Source: Litoditis marina (lineage: Eukaryota > Nematoda > Chromadorea > Rhabditida > Rhabditidae). From it: a stretch of DNA of 64,000 nucleotides. The notes beneath the pieces were generated by a model. That model saw only the letters and a program-made list of their open reading frames with translations. It made no database searches and was not told the DNA's origin. Shown here piece after piece: positions 1 to 10,704 of this stretch. Each line of letters starts with the position of its first letter. Within the stretch, counting starts at the first letter, position 1. Made by a program: the position numbers and the translations under genes. The stretch is taken from the NCBI GenBank assembly GCA_964036275.1, contig OZ038437.1, forward strand, positions 12,455,638 to 12,519,637, in the 5' to 3' direction.

Positions 1-163
1 CACATCGAACTGAACACTTTTAATGAAAATATGCCTAATTCAATTAGGAGCTTTAATTCTCGTTAGATGTTTTGTACTTTGATCTCGGATACCGTTTCTG
101 ACTATTCGCAGATCAAACTACAAAAACTACAAATCAAATGTGATTGGACCCTCTGAAACTCAC

Positions 164-227
164 GTCCGAACAGTTTGTCGTAGAAGGCGCGGAAGGTTCT
201 ATCGTTCCATCCCGAGTTAGATGTCAT
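164..227 (-). CDS. First exon of a paralogue of the unknown gene at 3519-9877 (partial)
   Basis: The start codon is at 227-225. The exon encodes MTSNSGWNDRTFRAFYDKLF followed by G and ends one base into a codon at a GTGAGT donor. The first exon of the larger gene at 9877-9820 encodes a closely similar peptide (MTSRWDDETFRVFYDKQFG) with the same phase and donor position, so this is a tandem paralogue. Sequence similarity extends into the flanks (about 135-250 against 9795-9895). The rest of the gene lies beyond the left edge. Function is not recognised. Confidence 0.6.
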
Positions 228-259
228 TCTATTCCCTAGAAAGTGAGACTCAAAAAAAA

Positions 260-480
260 CGGTTTACACATGCAACCGGGTTGCATGTGAACAAAAGTAT
301 TGGTTGCTTTCAGATGCAACCGGGTTGCTTTTCAAATGCAACCGAGTTGCTTTTCAAATGCAACCAAATTTGTCTTTTAGGTTATGTTAAGTGATTTTGT
401 TTGCATTTGAGAGCAACCAATGGTTTCGTACACATGCGACCTGGTTGCATTTTGGTTGCATGTGTTATTAGATTAGCCCA
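260..480. repeat. Family D foldback element, copy 1
   Basis: Repeated GCAACCGGGTTGC-type palindromes, with outer arms ACACATGCAACC and GGTTGCATGTGT. A second copy lies at 9271-9495. The dense GGTTGC/GCAACC pairing would fold into one long hairpin. Confidence 0.75.
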
Positions 481-885
481 AAAAACACGAGGCAAAACTA
501 CAGAAGCAATTATATTCATTCTTTCGAGCTCTCGTTCACGTTCCACGTTAGCTGCCACGTGACCTACGTGACAACCGGTAATACTGACCATAGCGAAGGG
601 AACGAGGGTTAAAGGGGACGAGGCTTGACAAAATAATTGAGGATGAAATCATTATTTTCAGTACTGAGGGGACTACAATACCATATAAACGGTTTTCACT
701 AGTAGTACCATATAAACGGTTTTAGTTAGCAATGTGAGCCGCAGAACTATTATATGTCACGTTTTACCAGATATACTTGGCACACCCTCGTCCCCTTTGC
801 TAGTTCCGCAGACATAAAAGGAGGGACCAGTTATTCACTATACTTTGACCTCAATACACGTCATTACTTTGGAACTTCCGGCAAA

Positions 886-1115
886 TTTCTTCCCGAACCA
901 ATTGGTTCGGTAAAGCCCGACTCACTTGGGAACTTGAACCGAACCAAACTCGAATAAAAAAATGTAAGTCGACCAACTTTAGCATTATTCGAATGAATTG
1001 GTTCGGTCCCACCTTTGTCAGCCCAAACTTGGTTCGGTTTTGAAACGAACCACCTGGTTCGGTAAGAAGTGGTTCGATTTTGGTTGGGGAAGAGTCGGTT
1101 CGGGAAGAAGTCCAC
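886..1115. repeat. Family E element, copy 1 (GAACCGAACC-rich foldback)
   Basis: Alternating GGTTCGG and CCGAACC blocks in inverted arrangement. Related copies lie at 43516-43813 and 58529-58818, both with TTCACTGGAGAACC-type ends; this copy is more diverged. Open frames across it are by-products of the repeat. Confidence 0.65.
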
Positions 1116-1195
1116 CGGAACTACCGAATAGCAATGCGATCAAACTACAAACACTTCGAGGTAGAACCACATACACCATACAAGCTCGTTATGAA

Positions 1196-1320
1196 TTGAA
1201 GAAGGACGATTATGTGGACCAATCCCGTGTCAACGGTCCTTTAAACAGCAATCGGAACATTTAGTGCAGTTTAAAGGACTGAACCGTTGCGATTGGAGCA
1301 CATAATCGTCGCTCTTTAAA
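1196..1320. repeat. Family A TIR element, copy 1
   Basis: A foldback of about 125 bp with arms TTAAAGAAGGACGATTATGT and the reverse complement. The inner arms (CGGTCCTTTAAACTGCAAT and its partner) pair as well, so nearly the whole element is one hairpin. Eight copies lie in this window. The TTAA-like ends could be target-site related, which is an inference. Confidence 0.85.
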
Positions 1321-1795
1321 GCTAACCCAATAGCTTCCAAACTCTCCATGGATATTTTCGAGAGCCAAAAGATTTCAACTTTTCCAAACCGGAAACCAAC
1401 TAAAAAAAGATAGAAATGTAGTCACGGACTATGAAATAACTTCGCAATACATACAGCAACATCGAAAACACTTTTATTGCAGGTTTCCCAAAACATTAAT
1501 CACAAAGGCGTAACAAATACCTGAAAACGTATGGAAACATTTCAAAACACGGAATATGCAACAATAAGTTCACGGCAACTAGTAATTCTTCACTTTTCAC
1601 GTGGAAACAACGTGAGCTACGTGAACACCGGTAATACAAGTGGAGACCATGCACAGACAAATCTCAGAGACAGGACAACTGGCAACAATAAACACAATCA
1701 ACCATCAAATACCCCTATATCAGGCCAACCAAAACAAATTGAAACACTATTTCTGATTCGTAAAGAGCTACACTACCGGATGAGCTTAACAAAGC

Positions 1796-1920
1796 TTAAA
1801 GAAGGACGATTATGTGGTCCAATCGCAACGGTTCAGTCCTTTAAACTGCAATACATTTTTCAATTGCAGTCTAAATAAACGTTGACACGAGATTGGTCCA
1901 TAAAATCGTCCTTTTTTAAA
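1796..1920. repeat. Family A TIR element, copy 2
   Basis: Opposite orientation to copy 1; the right arm is mutated (CATAAAATCGTCC instead of CACATAATCGTCC). Intergenic. Confidence 0.8.
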
Positions 1921-2338
1921 CCACACAAGGAAAAGTGAATCTCTACTTGTGTAAAAGAAAAAATCTAGCTAAACTTGACCCTCATAATTTTAGCTCAATT
2001 ATATACCCTAGAAACGAAGATAAGCATGTTCAACTGGATACTGTAGGAGTGCAAAGTACATACAGAATCAGAAATGATCGGGACAATGCCCTCTCAACTA
2101 TCGACATTCGTAATTCACTATTTACTAATCTCAACAGAATACTGTAGGAATACACATAGGAATGACCTATACTATGCAATTCTCTTCTTCATATCACGAA
2201 TCTTGACTGGATACTGTAGGAGTAAAGTACATATAGTAATGACCGGGACTATATATCGTTCTCAACTTCTCCTCAATCTATTCCCTAAAAACGAACCTTA
2301 ACAGGATACCGTAGGAGTACACACAGGAATGAAAATGA

Positions 2339-2497
2339 CTAGAATCTTCCCCTCTTCCTGAGCGGCCCACTAGTCATGACCTCTATTGCCTGATCGTAGA
2401 ACAGCCCCATCATGTGCTCCGACCAACCGACTTCTCTCATGTACTCGTACATTGGAACCACGTCCTCGGTCCTTTTCACTAACGAAAATTGTTGGAC
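2339..2497 (-). CDS. Possible terminal exon, unknown gene
   Basis: Behind an acceptor ending CACTTCAG at 2498-2500, 52 codons run to a TAG at 2341-2339. They include MYEYMREVGWSEHMMGLFYD, and base composition is richer in GC than the flanks, as in real exons here. It lies downstream of the stop of the gene at 9877-3519 and upstream of the paralogue at 227, so its owner is unclear. Its acceptor edge is duplicated upstream at about 2585-2644. Alternatively it is a gene relic. Confidence 0.35.
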   Translation of the reverse strand, partial: VQQFSLVKRTEDVVPMYEYMREVGWSEHMMGLFYDQAIEVMTSGPLRKRGRF

Positions 2498-2644
2498 CTG
2501 AAGTGATGGTTCACTGGATACTATATAGGTAAGATTACATATTAATGGCAAGGACTATGTATTTTTTATATAAATACATTAATACCACGTCCTCGGTCCT
2601 TTCCACTAACCAAAGTTGCTGGACTTGAAGTGAAGGGTTCACGC
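2459..2644 (-). repeat. Exon-edge duplication with acceptor (2459-2517 and 2585-2644)
   Basis: A segment of about 58 bases holding the acceptor and the first codons of the exon at 2497 recurs about 127 bases upstream in transcript sense with some mismatches. The upstream copy has AAG instead of CAG at the acceptor, so it has lost its splice site. Confidence 0.6.
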
Positions 2645-2938
2645 AAATACACTTGACTGAGAACACGTGAGTGGTGAGGTACTACGCGTGATTATTTCGG
2701 CTCGAGACTGCGTTTTTCAGCGTTTTTGGACCTGAACGGCGACAGTTTACTGGATACGGTAGGACTCAACGTAGAAATGGCTAGGACTATCACTAAGTTA
2801 ATTGACCTGAACGGCTAAAACGTAAAAGGACTGTCCATGTAGAGTAGTAGTTAAGAAGCAAACACACGTTACTCAGAACGCATGAGTGACGTGCATGGTG
2901 GGGCACACGCTAATGAAAATTGTATCGAATATAGTTCG

Positions 2939-3310
2939 CCCACTCAGAACGATTGGCGACAATTTTCTTCGAATGGCCAGTTACAGAAGCGAGAGAGTGT
3001 GCAGGTCAATGAGATCGCAGACGTCGGTGTCTCTCTGACCTGCACACTCTCTCGGTCAGCCAATAAAAAAGTGGCTGGCCAATTGGCTGGGAATTGTCTG
3101 AGCATATCCCAACTGGACTTGGGCAGCTTGCCAATCAAATTTCAAGGCAGTTTCTGAACATGTTGAAATACTTCAAAACAATAGAAATGTATGTGAAGGG
3201 TTCTTTCCCTTAGTTGTTGTTCGTATTCAAGGAAACTTTCTGTAAAATATATGTTTTCTCTAAATAACAGTTTTTGGCACGCTGCCAACGAGTCCAGTTG
3301 GGAAATGTGA
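2939..3310. repeat. Family H element, copy 1
   Basis: Contains GAGAGAGTGTGCAGGTCAAT, its inverted partner, and CAACTGGACTTGGGCAGC. Related copies lie near 4905, 8690, 43936, 46820 and 60585. A large inverted arrangement joins 2939-3140 and about 3160-3310. Confidence 0.6.
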
Positions 3311-3518
3311 GCGCTACATTTCAAACGCTCATGGACGCCTACAGTATACAGCCGAACCTAACTTTTTCGATCTACAGCAGTTTTGAGAACACTCGATATA
3401 GTTTCATTTCTGTACAGGGTTGTGCAGCGCTATGATCACGTGTAATTGTAAACAATATGAGTGTGTCATTATTTTTCTGATTACAAATAACTCACGAAAG
3501 CTCCCTCAATACAATTGT

Positions 3519-6500
3519 CTACAGTCCACTGTTTGAAATCCGCTCCACCGAGCGGTAGAAGATGACTTCCACGGTGACGACTGAAAACACACTTTTGAGA
3601 AAAAGATGATTAAAGTAGGACGACTATGTGGACGAATCTCGTGTCAATGGTCCTTTAAACTGCAATTGGAAAATGTATTGCCGTTTAAAGGACTGAAGCG
3701 TTGAGATTGGACCACATAATCGTCCTACTTTAATCACATTTATAAAAATACACATAATTCTTATACTAAATTACTACAATACTAGTCTGCTACTGCAGAC
3801 ACTGTCATAAGTGGTGTTTTTGGCATTCGCCTAGAGTCTCGATATCCTTTTTGCACTTTATCTTTGTCTGTTCTGCAGTTCTGCTTTTAGCTGTGAGTTA
3901 CAGGGCTTGTGGTGAGACTCACCAACCTACCATATAGGGTTCGCACTTTCCAAGCAAGGTGATACGGTATGTTCATACACCAGCAAGGTTGTCCGAATAG
4001 TCAGAAAAACTCGCAAAACGGACTACTTCTTTGTCGAAAACATGAAAACCGGTGTACTTTTTTATGAAAAATCCTGAATTTTCCCATGTTCATCTGAAAA
4101 CGGAGTACTTCTAGTCTCTTAGTCGGACCTCACTGGTGTATGGGTAGTAGGGTTGTTAATCGAGTTCAAAATTTCGAGTTTTCGAGTTTTGAGAAATTTC
4201 GAGTTTTCGAGTTTTCGAGTTTTCTAGTTTTGAAAAATTTCGAGTTTTCGAGTTTTGGGAAATTTCGAGTTTTCGAGTTTCGAGTTCAACTCGAAAATTT
4301 TCAAGTTTTTTCGAGTCGAGTCGAGTTTCGAGTTCGACTTTAACAACCCATTGGGTATGGTTAGCCCTGTCCCGCTGTGTTTGTAGTTTGATCTCGTTCC
4401 TTTTCGGGAACACTACTCTCGAAATCTTGTACGTCGCAAACAGCCAGGGAATTCCCCCTATCTACTGTATGTGCCCTCACAAAAAAACTTTAGTCGTCGC
4501 CCACGGAGAGGCGGGAGGGTACTGTATATCTCACTTTCCGCTGTGTACGCACACATGTCTTCGATTCCAATTCCAAAACAGGCCCGTTATGTTCTATAAT
4601 CGCGCAGTGGTTAGGGCCTGCTACGAATCTTTTGCTCGCAGGTTCGATTCCGGTGAGAGACCGACATTTATGAATTTGGCCCCACTACGTACCTATCCCT
4701 ATCTGCTTCCTTCCTGATAAACAGTGCTCGTTTGAGATTTTTCTCACAGGCGCGCACTCCCTTGGTGAAACCCAGTTGGCGGCAGATTTTCGTGACGGCC
4801 GGAATCAGGTTCACTGAAACAGTTCAATAGTGACAATAATAATAATAAAGTTGTAAACATCACCAGAAGCACCTCTACTGTATTTCCCGCCAATCGGTCA
4901 CATTTTTTTCGCTAGAGTGTGTAGATCAATGATACGCAGACTGGCTGGCTCCTCGCCAAACCACGCCCCTTACAACTCAGCACGATAAGCGCCAATTTTC
5001 TGCGATTGGCCAGCTACAAAAGCGAGAGAGCATGCAGGTCAATGAGGCCGCAGACATCTCGCCTCTTGCGTCTCTTCGAGCTGCACACTCTCTCGTCGGA
5101 CTCGCTACAAAAATGGCTGGGAATTCTCTATGAAACTCGATGATGCGGTGTCCCCAAAACAGATTTGAGTTTCAGGTTACCTACCGGTTACCAGTGATGT
5201 AACCTGAAAAAAAACGGTTACCCAAAACCGGTTAGATTATCAAAAAAACCCGGTTACATATAGAATTGGCCTAAATGAATTGAATATAACTGACCGGGTA
5301 CCCGTTCTTCGTCGTCGATGAATAGCCCAATCACGTAATAACCGGCCAGCGTATCTCGGTCATTCTGGAATATAGTTTGCATACACCAGTGGCCGTATTC
5401 ACCAATCCTCGGGAAGCTAAAATACCTTCCCGCGGGAAGGTAGAGCACGAAAATAGTGTGCTGGTGAGGAGGGTCCAGAGGCGCGGGAAGCTTTTTTACT
5501 TTCCCGGGACATTGGTGAATACGGCCACAGTAAGGTTTGACTAAGCGACAAAAATTAGTCCGTTTTCAGATGTAAACAAGTGAAAATTCAGGATTTTTCA
5601 TCAAAGGTAGACCGATTTTCATATTTTCGGCTAACCTGAAAAAGAGGTTACCAAAAAAGGGTTAGGTTACCTAAAAACCCGGTTAATTGTAGAATTGGCC
5701 CTGTGAATTACACCTGTGATCCCTTCAGAGGGAAACCAACTTCATGTCAAGCGACAATGTATGAACCTGGTCCGCTTCGAACTTCCAATTACTACCGAAG
5801 TGGAGCGATAGAAGTTGTGAAATGTATGAAGGGACCCACCTCGAAACAAATGACGGTTTCGTCGGGGTTTTTCTTGAAAAATTCAGCCAGAACGGGGCTT
5901 TGAGCGATGAGCAGCTGGAACATTTGAGGAATTGCGGTTTTTGTCTACGGAAAACAGTTCACCGGACAAAAAACCCCAAATATGAAAACACTAGACATAT
6001 CGGCTGACTGAAACTGGTTTCACTTTTACAACGCTTTTGGAAGAAACACTCGGTTACGAGAGGTTTAAAACGGTAAGAAACAGGCCAATTCCACAAGAAA
6101 CCCGGTTTTCCGTTAACCCTATCAGGTAACCTTAACCGGGTTACCTGGTTAACCCTTTTGTTAACCCATTTGTAACCCTTTTTTAGAATGTCTTTTCGGT
6201 GAAATTCTGGGGTAACAAGTGGTTAACAAAAGGGTTAACCAGGTTACCCGGTTAATGGTTACCTGCTAGGGTTAACGAAAGACCGGGTCAAATAAAGAAT
6301 TCGCCTAAGAAACACGCGGTTATATGTGGTTGACAACGTTTCCAAACACCAGAAACCCTGCTAATCGTGAAATTATGAGTTTGAAATACCCAGTGAATGA
6401 CTAATTTGCTCATATTCTAACCTGTCTGCTGATGTAGAGATTGTGGAAACCTTCATTTTCCAATCGATAACTGACTGTCACATCCCCTGGTGCACACAAG

Positions 6501-7533
6501 ACTGGCGGCAACGTGAAATCCACTATTTTGAAGATGCTGGAAACGTGATAATTAGAACATACAATTCCCTAACAAAATTTGAAAACTATGGCGTGTAGCG
6601 AGATCAAACTACGACACCGATTTGAGCACCCGCTAGAACGACAATTAGATGTTAAATTGAAAGTTATCGCAGCAATTTCCTCACATAACAGTAAAGTGTG
6701 TTTTATGTGGACCTATAGATAAAGTGTGTTTTATGTGGAATAGCACTGTTCCACAAAAATGAACCCGTGAAACGAAGAATAATCATGATTTTGCATCCAA
6801 AATAGGCGAGCTGAAAACCGTTTTCGGATTTTCTAAGGCGATCTGAACTACTTTACAGTATGTTGACTGAACAACTTACTCTAGAAGCCATACTGAAGGG
6901 AAAAGGACTACCCTTGACCATACACCAGTAAGATCTGACTAGGCGACAAAAATTAGTCCGTTTTCTCAAGTAAACAAGTGAAAATTGAGGATTTTTCATC
7001 AAAAATAGACCGATTTTCATATTTTCGGCTGCAAAGTAGTCAGTTTTTCGAATTTTTATGAGTAATCGGACAACCTTGCTGGTGTATGCCCTCGTCAAAC
7101 TCAAACCGCACTGATCAAACTACAACTTATATAAGGCCACTAGGCTGATTGCACGGGGTGCAACTTTTTTAGAAGAGGGGCGTCGTAAAGGTCCGGCGAA
7201 ATGTCGAAATTGGGGTGATCTTTGCTTTTTTCTAATTTCCCGACATATGTACACGTTTTCGGCAAATTTATAAGTTTTAAAGGGAATACTGGCTGCAAGG
7301 CCGGTCAACTTTGTGGTCATCCCTGCCACCAGCTGAAGCGGAAACTAAAGTTTAAAAAAGTAAAGTTGACTAAACAACTTACTCTAAAAGCAATACTGAT
7401 AGCAGTAGATCAACCCTGCCGTTCGACAAATGTCGCATGGTAGTCAGATCGCCGACCATCGTTTGGATGGGGAGAGAGCGAGGGGCGACACGGACTCGCA
7501 CCGGGTTCGGCTGGAAATAGAGTATCTACCATT

Positions 7534-7564
<31 letters not shown>

Positions 7565-7812
7565 TAGAGAGAGGTAGAGAGAGAGACGGCGAGCGACTCG
7601 CACCGGGTTCGGCTGGAAATAAATAGTTATTTACTATTCTACCTTCAAAAAATGTTTTTATTATACAAACCCGACTCGGGTTCACATTGTTTGTGTGATG
7701 CAACGGAGAGGGGTTGAGACAAATACGGCCATATATAGTATTTTTCATTATCACGTCAACTTTGCGAGAAGGAGAGAGAGAGAGAGAGAGAGAGACATAC
7801 AGAGAGAGATGA

Positions 7813-7899
<87 letters not shown>

Positions 7900-9877
7900 G
7901 TTAGAGTGAATGGAAGAACCAGAAAAGAGAGAATTACCCTGCTGAGCAGCTCGTCACTGAGTTCGGGCAACGCGCACTGTTCGACGGGAAACTGGTGAGG
8001 ACCCCCGCTGCCCTCGTAGTACACAATCAACAGCAGATCCAGACCTATACCTTCATTGGGTACCGAAGTCTGTGGAAAAATTGAATATAAACTTACATCT
8101 AACAGATAACAGTGTCAAAAGTGAATGTGCCTGTGTTGCGAAATGAAAGAGACTCAGATTCAAAATTCAAAATGTACTCATTAACTATAGTTGCAATATG
8201 GAGAGCAAAAAGAGTTAGAAATGAGAAAGAAAATTAGCGGTACGATTCACCTCTTCTCAAATCAGTCAGTGCCAATTGGGCAACCAGAATAAGTCATTCA
8301 AAATTAAAAGTCATTAAAGTAAAAGTCATTTGAAAGTAAAAGTCATTAAGTACAGAAACAGTTGAGAATCCGAAATAAAGTTTTCGAAAATTTTCGTATT
8401 TTCAAATCCTGACTAAAAGTGAATTAATGACTTTTACTTTCAAATGACTTTTACTTTAATGACTTTTTATTTTGAATGACTTATTCCTGGTACCTCAGAA
8501 TTTACATTTTTTTGATAAATATTCGATCAGAAAACGTCAGAAATAGTCATCTTTCCATTATCATTAAAAATAATGTCACCTGAGACGTTGGGTCGAAAGC
8601 GGATGCGTGAGAAAGGGAGATACGTTCCCCGTATCGATAAAACTGCCTGGAATAGTTAACACATACTAGAAACACAGACAAAACCCATGGAGCAGCCGGC
8701 TGCAGCCCAGCTCTCAGACAGAATTACGCAAAGACCCTACGTTTGGCCAACTACAAACGTGATAGAGCACTGAGGTCGATGAGACGCAGACAGTCTTAGA
8801 CAATCTGCTGTATTGCTGAACTGCACACTCTTTCGATGGCGATTGGCTGGTCTACAAAGCTAAAAACACCAATTAGTTTGTGTTTTTGAAATGGAAATTT
8901 TGAGATCGTGTCCAAGGACAATATGCGGGTAAGTTGCATATCGGATACCCAAGGTAAGAATAGAAGAGAAAACTAACAATTTGGCTCCGCCCATAGCAAA
9001 CTCTGGGCCCATTTTGTCTCCTTCGGGTAGTTTCTCGCCCTCTTTCATCTCCTGCATAGGCAATGGAATACGCGATCGCAGCGAGAAGAATCGTTCCTTG
9101 GCGGGAGTCCTACACTTAGCTGAAATTAGGAATCTTGCGATAAACCCGTAAAATGGGTGCGATATAGAGTTCGCTCTCTTCGAAGCAAGCATATACGATG
9201 TATGTTTCCCCGTCACCCTGTGTTTGTAGTTTGATTCCGCTGTTTTTTGGTTGAAACTACAACAGATACTTGGGCGGTTTACACATGCAAACAGGTTGCA
9301 TGCAACCGAAATGCAACCCGGTTGCAGGTATACAAAGCTATTTTCGTTGTTTTCGAATGCAACCAAATTTGTCTTTTCGGTTATGTTAAGCGGTTTTGGT
9401 TGCATTTGAAAAGCAACCCGGTTGCATTTGAAAGCAACCAATAGTTTTCTACACATGCAAACGGGTTGCATTTCGGTTGCATGTGTAATTGGCCAGATAC
9501 CTGCATATGTGAACTGTAGTTTGATCAGCATAAACAGCAGACATGAGAACCGGAATGTAGGGGATCAAACTACAAACACAGCACAGCCGCCGGTTCATTG
9601 TCGTTTTAGCCCGGCCACAGAACATTAAAGATTGTTAGAAAAAAATCCACAGGACCTTGGTTGAGTTGAACAGGGTTGAAGATCACACTGGATCTCCTGA
9701 AGTTTTCGTGTAACTGTGTGGTTACTGTATTTCCTCTCTATCGGACTAGCCGGCTGGTAACTATCTTTGAAAACGGAAAAACAAAGGGTTTCTCAGGTGG
9801 ACTGAATTTGAAAACTAACGTCCAAACTGTTTGTCGTAGAAGACCCGGAAGGTTTCATCATCCCATCGAGATGTCAT
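3519..9877 (-). CDS. Unrecognised conserved-looking protein, about 278 aa, 9 exons
   Basis: Exons in transcript order: 9877-9820, 9119-8978, 8646-8580, 8069-7938, about 7510-7428, 6536-6422, 5944-5840, 5364-5295, 3580-3519 (TAG). All junctions are GT-AG and phases agree, except that the end of exon 5 is uncertain: the strongest-looking donor at 7415 breaks the frame, while a weak GTCGAA donor after 7428 keeps it. The product starts MTSRWDDETFRVFYDKQFG and includes GLDLLLIVYYEGSGG (exon 4), VSYRLENEGFHNLYISRQ (exon 6), PQMFQLLIAQSPVLAEFF (exon 7) and YYVIGLFIDDEERVP (exon 8). No signal peptide or membrane segment is evident. I do not recognise the family. Introns are loaded with foldback repeats. 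A paralogous first exon lies at 227-164, so the gene is tandemly duplicated. Confidence 0.6.
3610..3733. repeat. Family A TIR element, copy 3
   Basis: Arms TTAAAGTAGGACGACTATGT and CATAATCGTCCTACTTTAA. The two arms share the same variant (GTAGGACG), which suggests amplification of a variant. It lies just beyond the start side of the last exon of the unknown gene. Confidence 0.85.
3974..4142. repeat. Family B TIR element, copy 1
   Basis: A foldback of about 170 bp with ends CATACACCAGCAAGGTTGTC and CCTCACTGGTGTATG. The interior has paired AGTAGTCCGTTTTC and GAAAACGGACTACTT arms. At least fifteen copies lie in the window, most inside introns, in both orientations. Confidence 0.85.
4146..4352. 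repeat. Family L element, copy 1 (TTCGAGTTT tandem array)
   Basis: About twenty TTCGAGTTT-like units between AGGGTTGTTAA and TTAACAACCC ends. Shorter copies lie at 24640-24712 and 30778-30875. Confidence 0.7.
4590..4670 (+). other. tRNA-like segment (probable tRNA-derived repeat)
   Basis: GCGCAGTGGTTAGGG resembles an A box and GCAGGTTCGATTCC a B box, about 40 bases apart. The T-arm has a mismatch and I could not pair an acceptor stem or assign an anticodon. It is better read as a tRNA-derived repeat or pseudogene than a working tRNA. Confidence 0.3.
4905..5130. repeat. Family H element, copy 2
   Basis: Shares GCGAGAGAGCATGCAGGTCA and the opposing GCACACTCTCTCG with copy 1. It lies in the last intron of the unknown minus-strand gene. 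Confidence 0.6.
5171..5272. repeat. Family C element, truncated copy
   Basis: Family C ends are GGCCAATTCTACAACTAACC and the reverse complement, with arms rich in GGTTACC/GGTAACC; full copies are about 270 bp. Here only the right part remains, ending ATATAGAATTGGCC. Confidence 0.7.
5380..5636. repeat. Family B copy 2 interrupted by a family F element
   Basis: CATACACCAGT at 5380 and CAGTAAGGTTTGACTAAGCG from 5527 are the two parts of a family B end, split by the family F foldback at 5391-5526. The B copy loses its right end where a family C fragment begins at about 5632. Confidence 0.65.
5391..5526. repeat. Family F foldback element, copy 1
   Basis: Perfect ends GGCCGTATTCACCAAT and ATTGGTGAATACGGCC, 136 bp. 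The second copy is at 28076-28205. Its position inside a family B copy makes it the younger insertion. Confidence 0.8.
5632..5700. repeat. Family C element, fragment
   Basis: The right third of a family C element (GGTTACCAAAAAAGGGTTAG to TTGTAGAATTGGCC) directly abuts the broken family B copy. Confidence 0.65.
6082..6307. repeat. Family C-related element, subfamily with AAAGAATTCGCC end
   Basis: Ends are GGCCAATTCCACAAG and AATAAAGAATTCGCC. It is rich in GTTAACC palindromes rather than GTAACC. The sister copy is at 25698-25928. Confidence 0.7.
6919..7088. repeat. Family B TIR element, copy 3
   Basis: Complete, CATACACCAGTAAGATCTGA to CCTTGCTGGTGTATG, within an intron of the unknown minus-strand gene. 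Confidence 0.85.
7145..7330. repeat. Family M repeat, copy 1
   Basis: Shares GGGGTGCAACTTTT, GAGGGGYGTCGTAAA and CGAAAT blocks with 29756-29998 and 55564-55710. Confidence 0.5.
7496..7620 (-). repeat. Exon-edge duplication with acceptor around exon 5
   Basis: GACTCGCACCGGGTTCGGCT, followed by the acceptor complement CTGGAAATA, occurs at both 7493-7519 and 7590-7617. The lower copy is the edge of the proposed exon 5. The upper copy is the intronic duplicate, upstream in transcript sense. Confidence 0.6.
7530..7900. repeat. Microsatellites: (GA)n and (GACA)n
   Basis: A GAGA tract at about 7538-7582 and another near 7771-7793, then about 22 uninterrupted ACAG/GACA units at about 7815-7900. The long open frames over them are artefacts of the repeat. 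Confidence 0.95.
8290..8489. repeat. Family G foldback element, copy 1
   Basis: AATAAGTCATTCAAAATTAA and its reverse complement bound an AT-rich foldback built on AAAGTCATT/AATGACTTT. Other copies are at 36861-37060 and 50389-50601. Confidence 0.8.
8690..8862. repeat. Family H element, copy 3
   Basis: A diverged copy with GTCGATGAGACGCAGACAG and TGCACACTCTTTCG, in an intron of the unknown minus-strand gene. Confidence 0.5.
9271..9495. repeat. Family D foldback element, copy 2
   Basis: ACACATGCAAACAGGTTGCA to GGTTGCATGTGTAATTGGCC, in the first intron of the unknown minus-strand gene. Confidence 0.75.
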
Positions 9878-9932
9878 TCTCTTCAATAGAAAGTTAGTTG
9901 TTGTAGGTTGAATAATCTACAACAGATATAGG

Positions 9933-10037
9933 GGTGTCAGTGCACCCATCGCGCACAATCAACTTTTATTTTTTTCAATCCAACTTTTATTTTTTTCAAA
10001 AAAGAAATGTTTTGTTTGCGCTTTCAACGACACGTCA
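9933..10037 (+). repeat. Family K repeat, copy 1
   Basis: GTCAGTGCACCCATCGCGCA followed by paired ACTTTTATTTTTTTCAA blocks. An inverted copy lies at about 18113-18213. Confidence 0.7.
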
Positions 10038-10199
10038 CATTGCGTACGGAACAGTTTTAATCGAAAATTCAATCTGCTTCGGCGTTCAAGCTATCGAAGT
10101 CATGATTTCTGCTGTGTTAATCGATCTAGTATGTTTCTGAGATCGGTGTATATCTTCTAACCATTGTTTCAAAGTGAATACCGGTCATGTCTGTTTCGC

Positions 10200-10700
10200 A
10201 GATGATTCAAATTACACCTGTTTAGCGAACACTCACAGAAATCAACACAGGGAAATTGTCTAATATAGTTAGTGTTCGATTTCATTTCCATAAATGTAGG
10301 AGGCATCAATAAAGACAGCAGAAGATCGAAAAATCCGCGATTTTGATTAATTAATGTTATAAAGGGAAACGAGCTCCACAAGTCAACGTTCTTAAGATCA
10401 TATTCGGCCTCCATGTACATGATTGGTAGTTAGCCAAAAATACTGGAAACATTCTCTTGGAGCTTCATGTTCTCCCTTCACAAACAAAATAACAATGTTG
10501 AGATAATATAATGTGAGCCAAAATATTGCATTTATTATTTTATATATTCACATAAAAATAACTGAATATATCGTAAAACAGCTGCGGTAAGCTTTGTTTG
10601 CGGTAGCGGAGTTCTGTCAGCGTACAGTGTCGTATTTATAGTTGAGTCAGGAACCCTGCAAAAAGACGTAGAATGAAACGTATACACGAATAATGGGGAA
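10200..10700. other. Intergenic, nothing recognised
   Basis: AT-rich DNA. The 83-codon open frame on the minus strand here has no flanking splice logic or recognisable motif. Confidence 0.6.
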
Positions 10701-10704
10701 AATT

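Noticed and set aside
4590..4670. A functional tRNA gene
   Set aside because: A and B box-like motifs are present, but stems do not pair and no anticodon could be placed.
7410..8030. 206-codon minus-strand frame
   Set aside because: It joins part of a true exon (8069-7938) to translated (GACA)n and (GA)n repeats past a good donor; only the exon part is kept.
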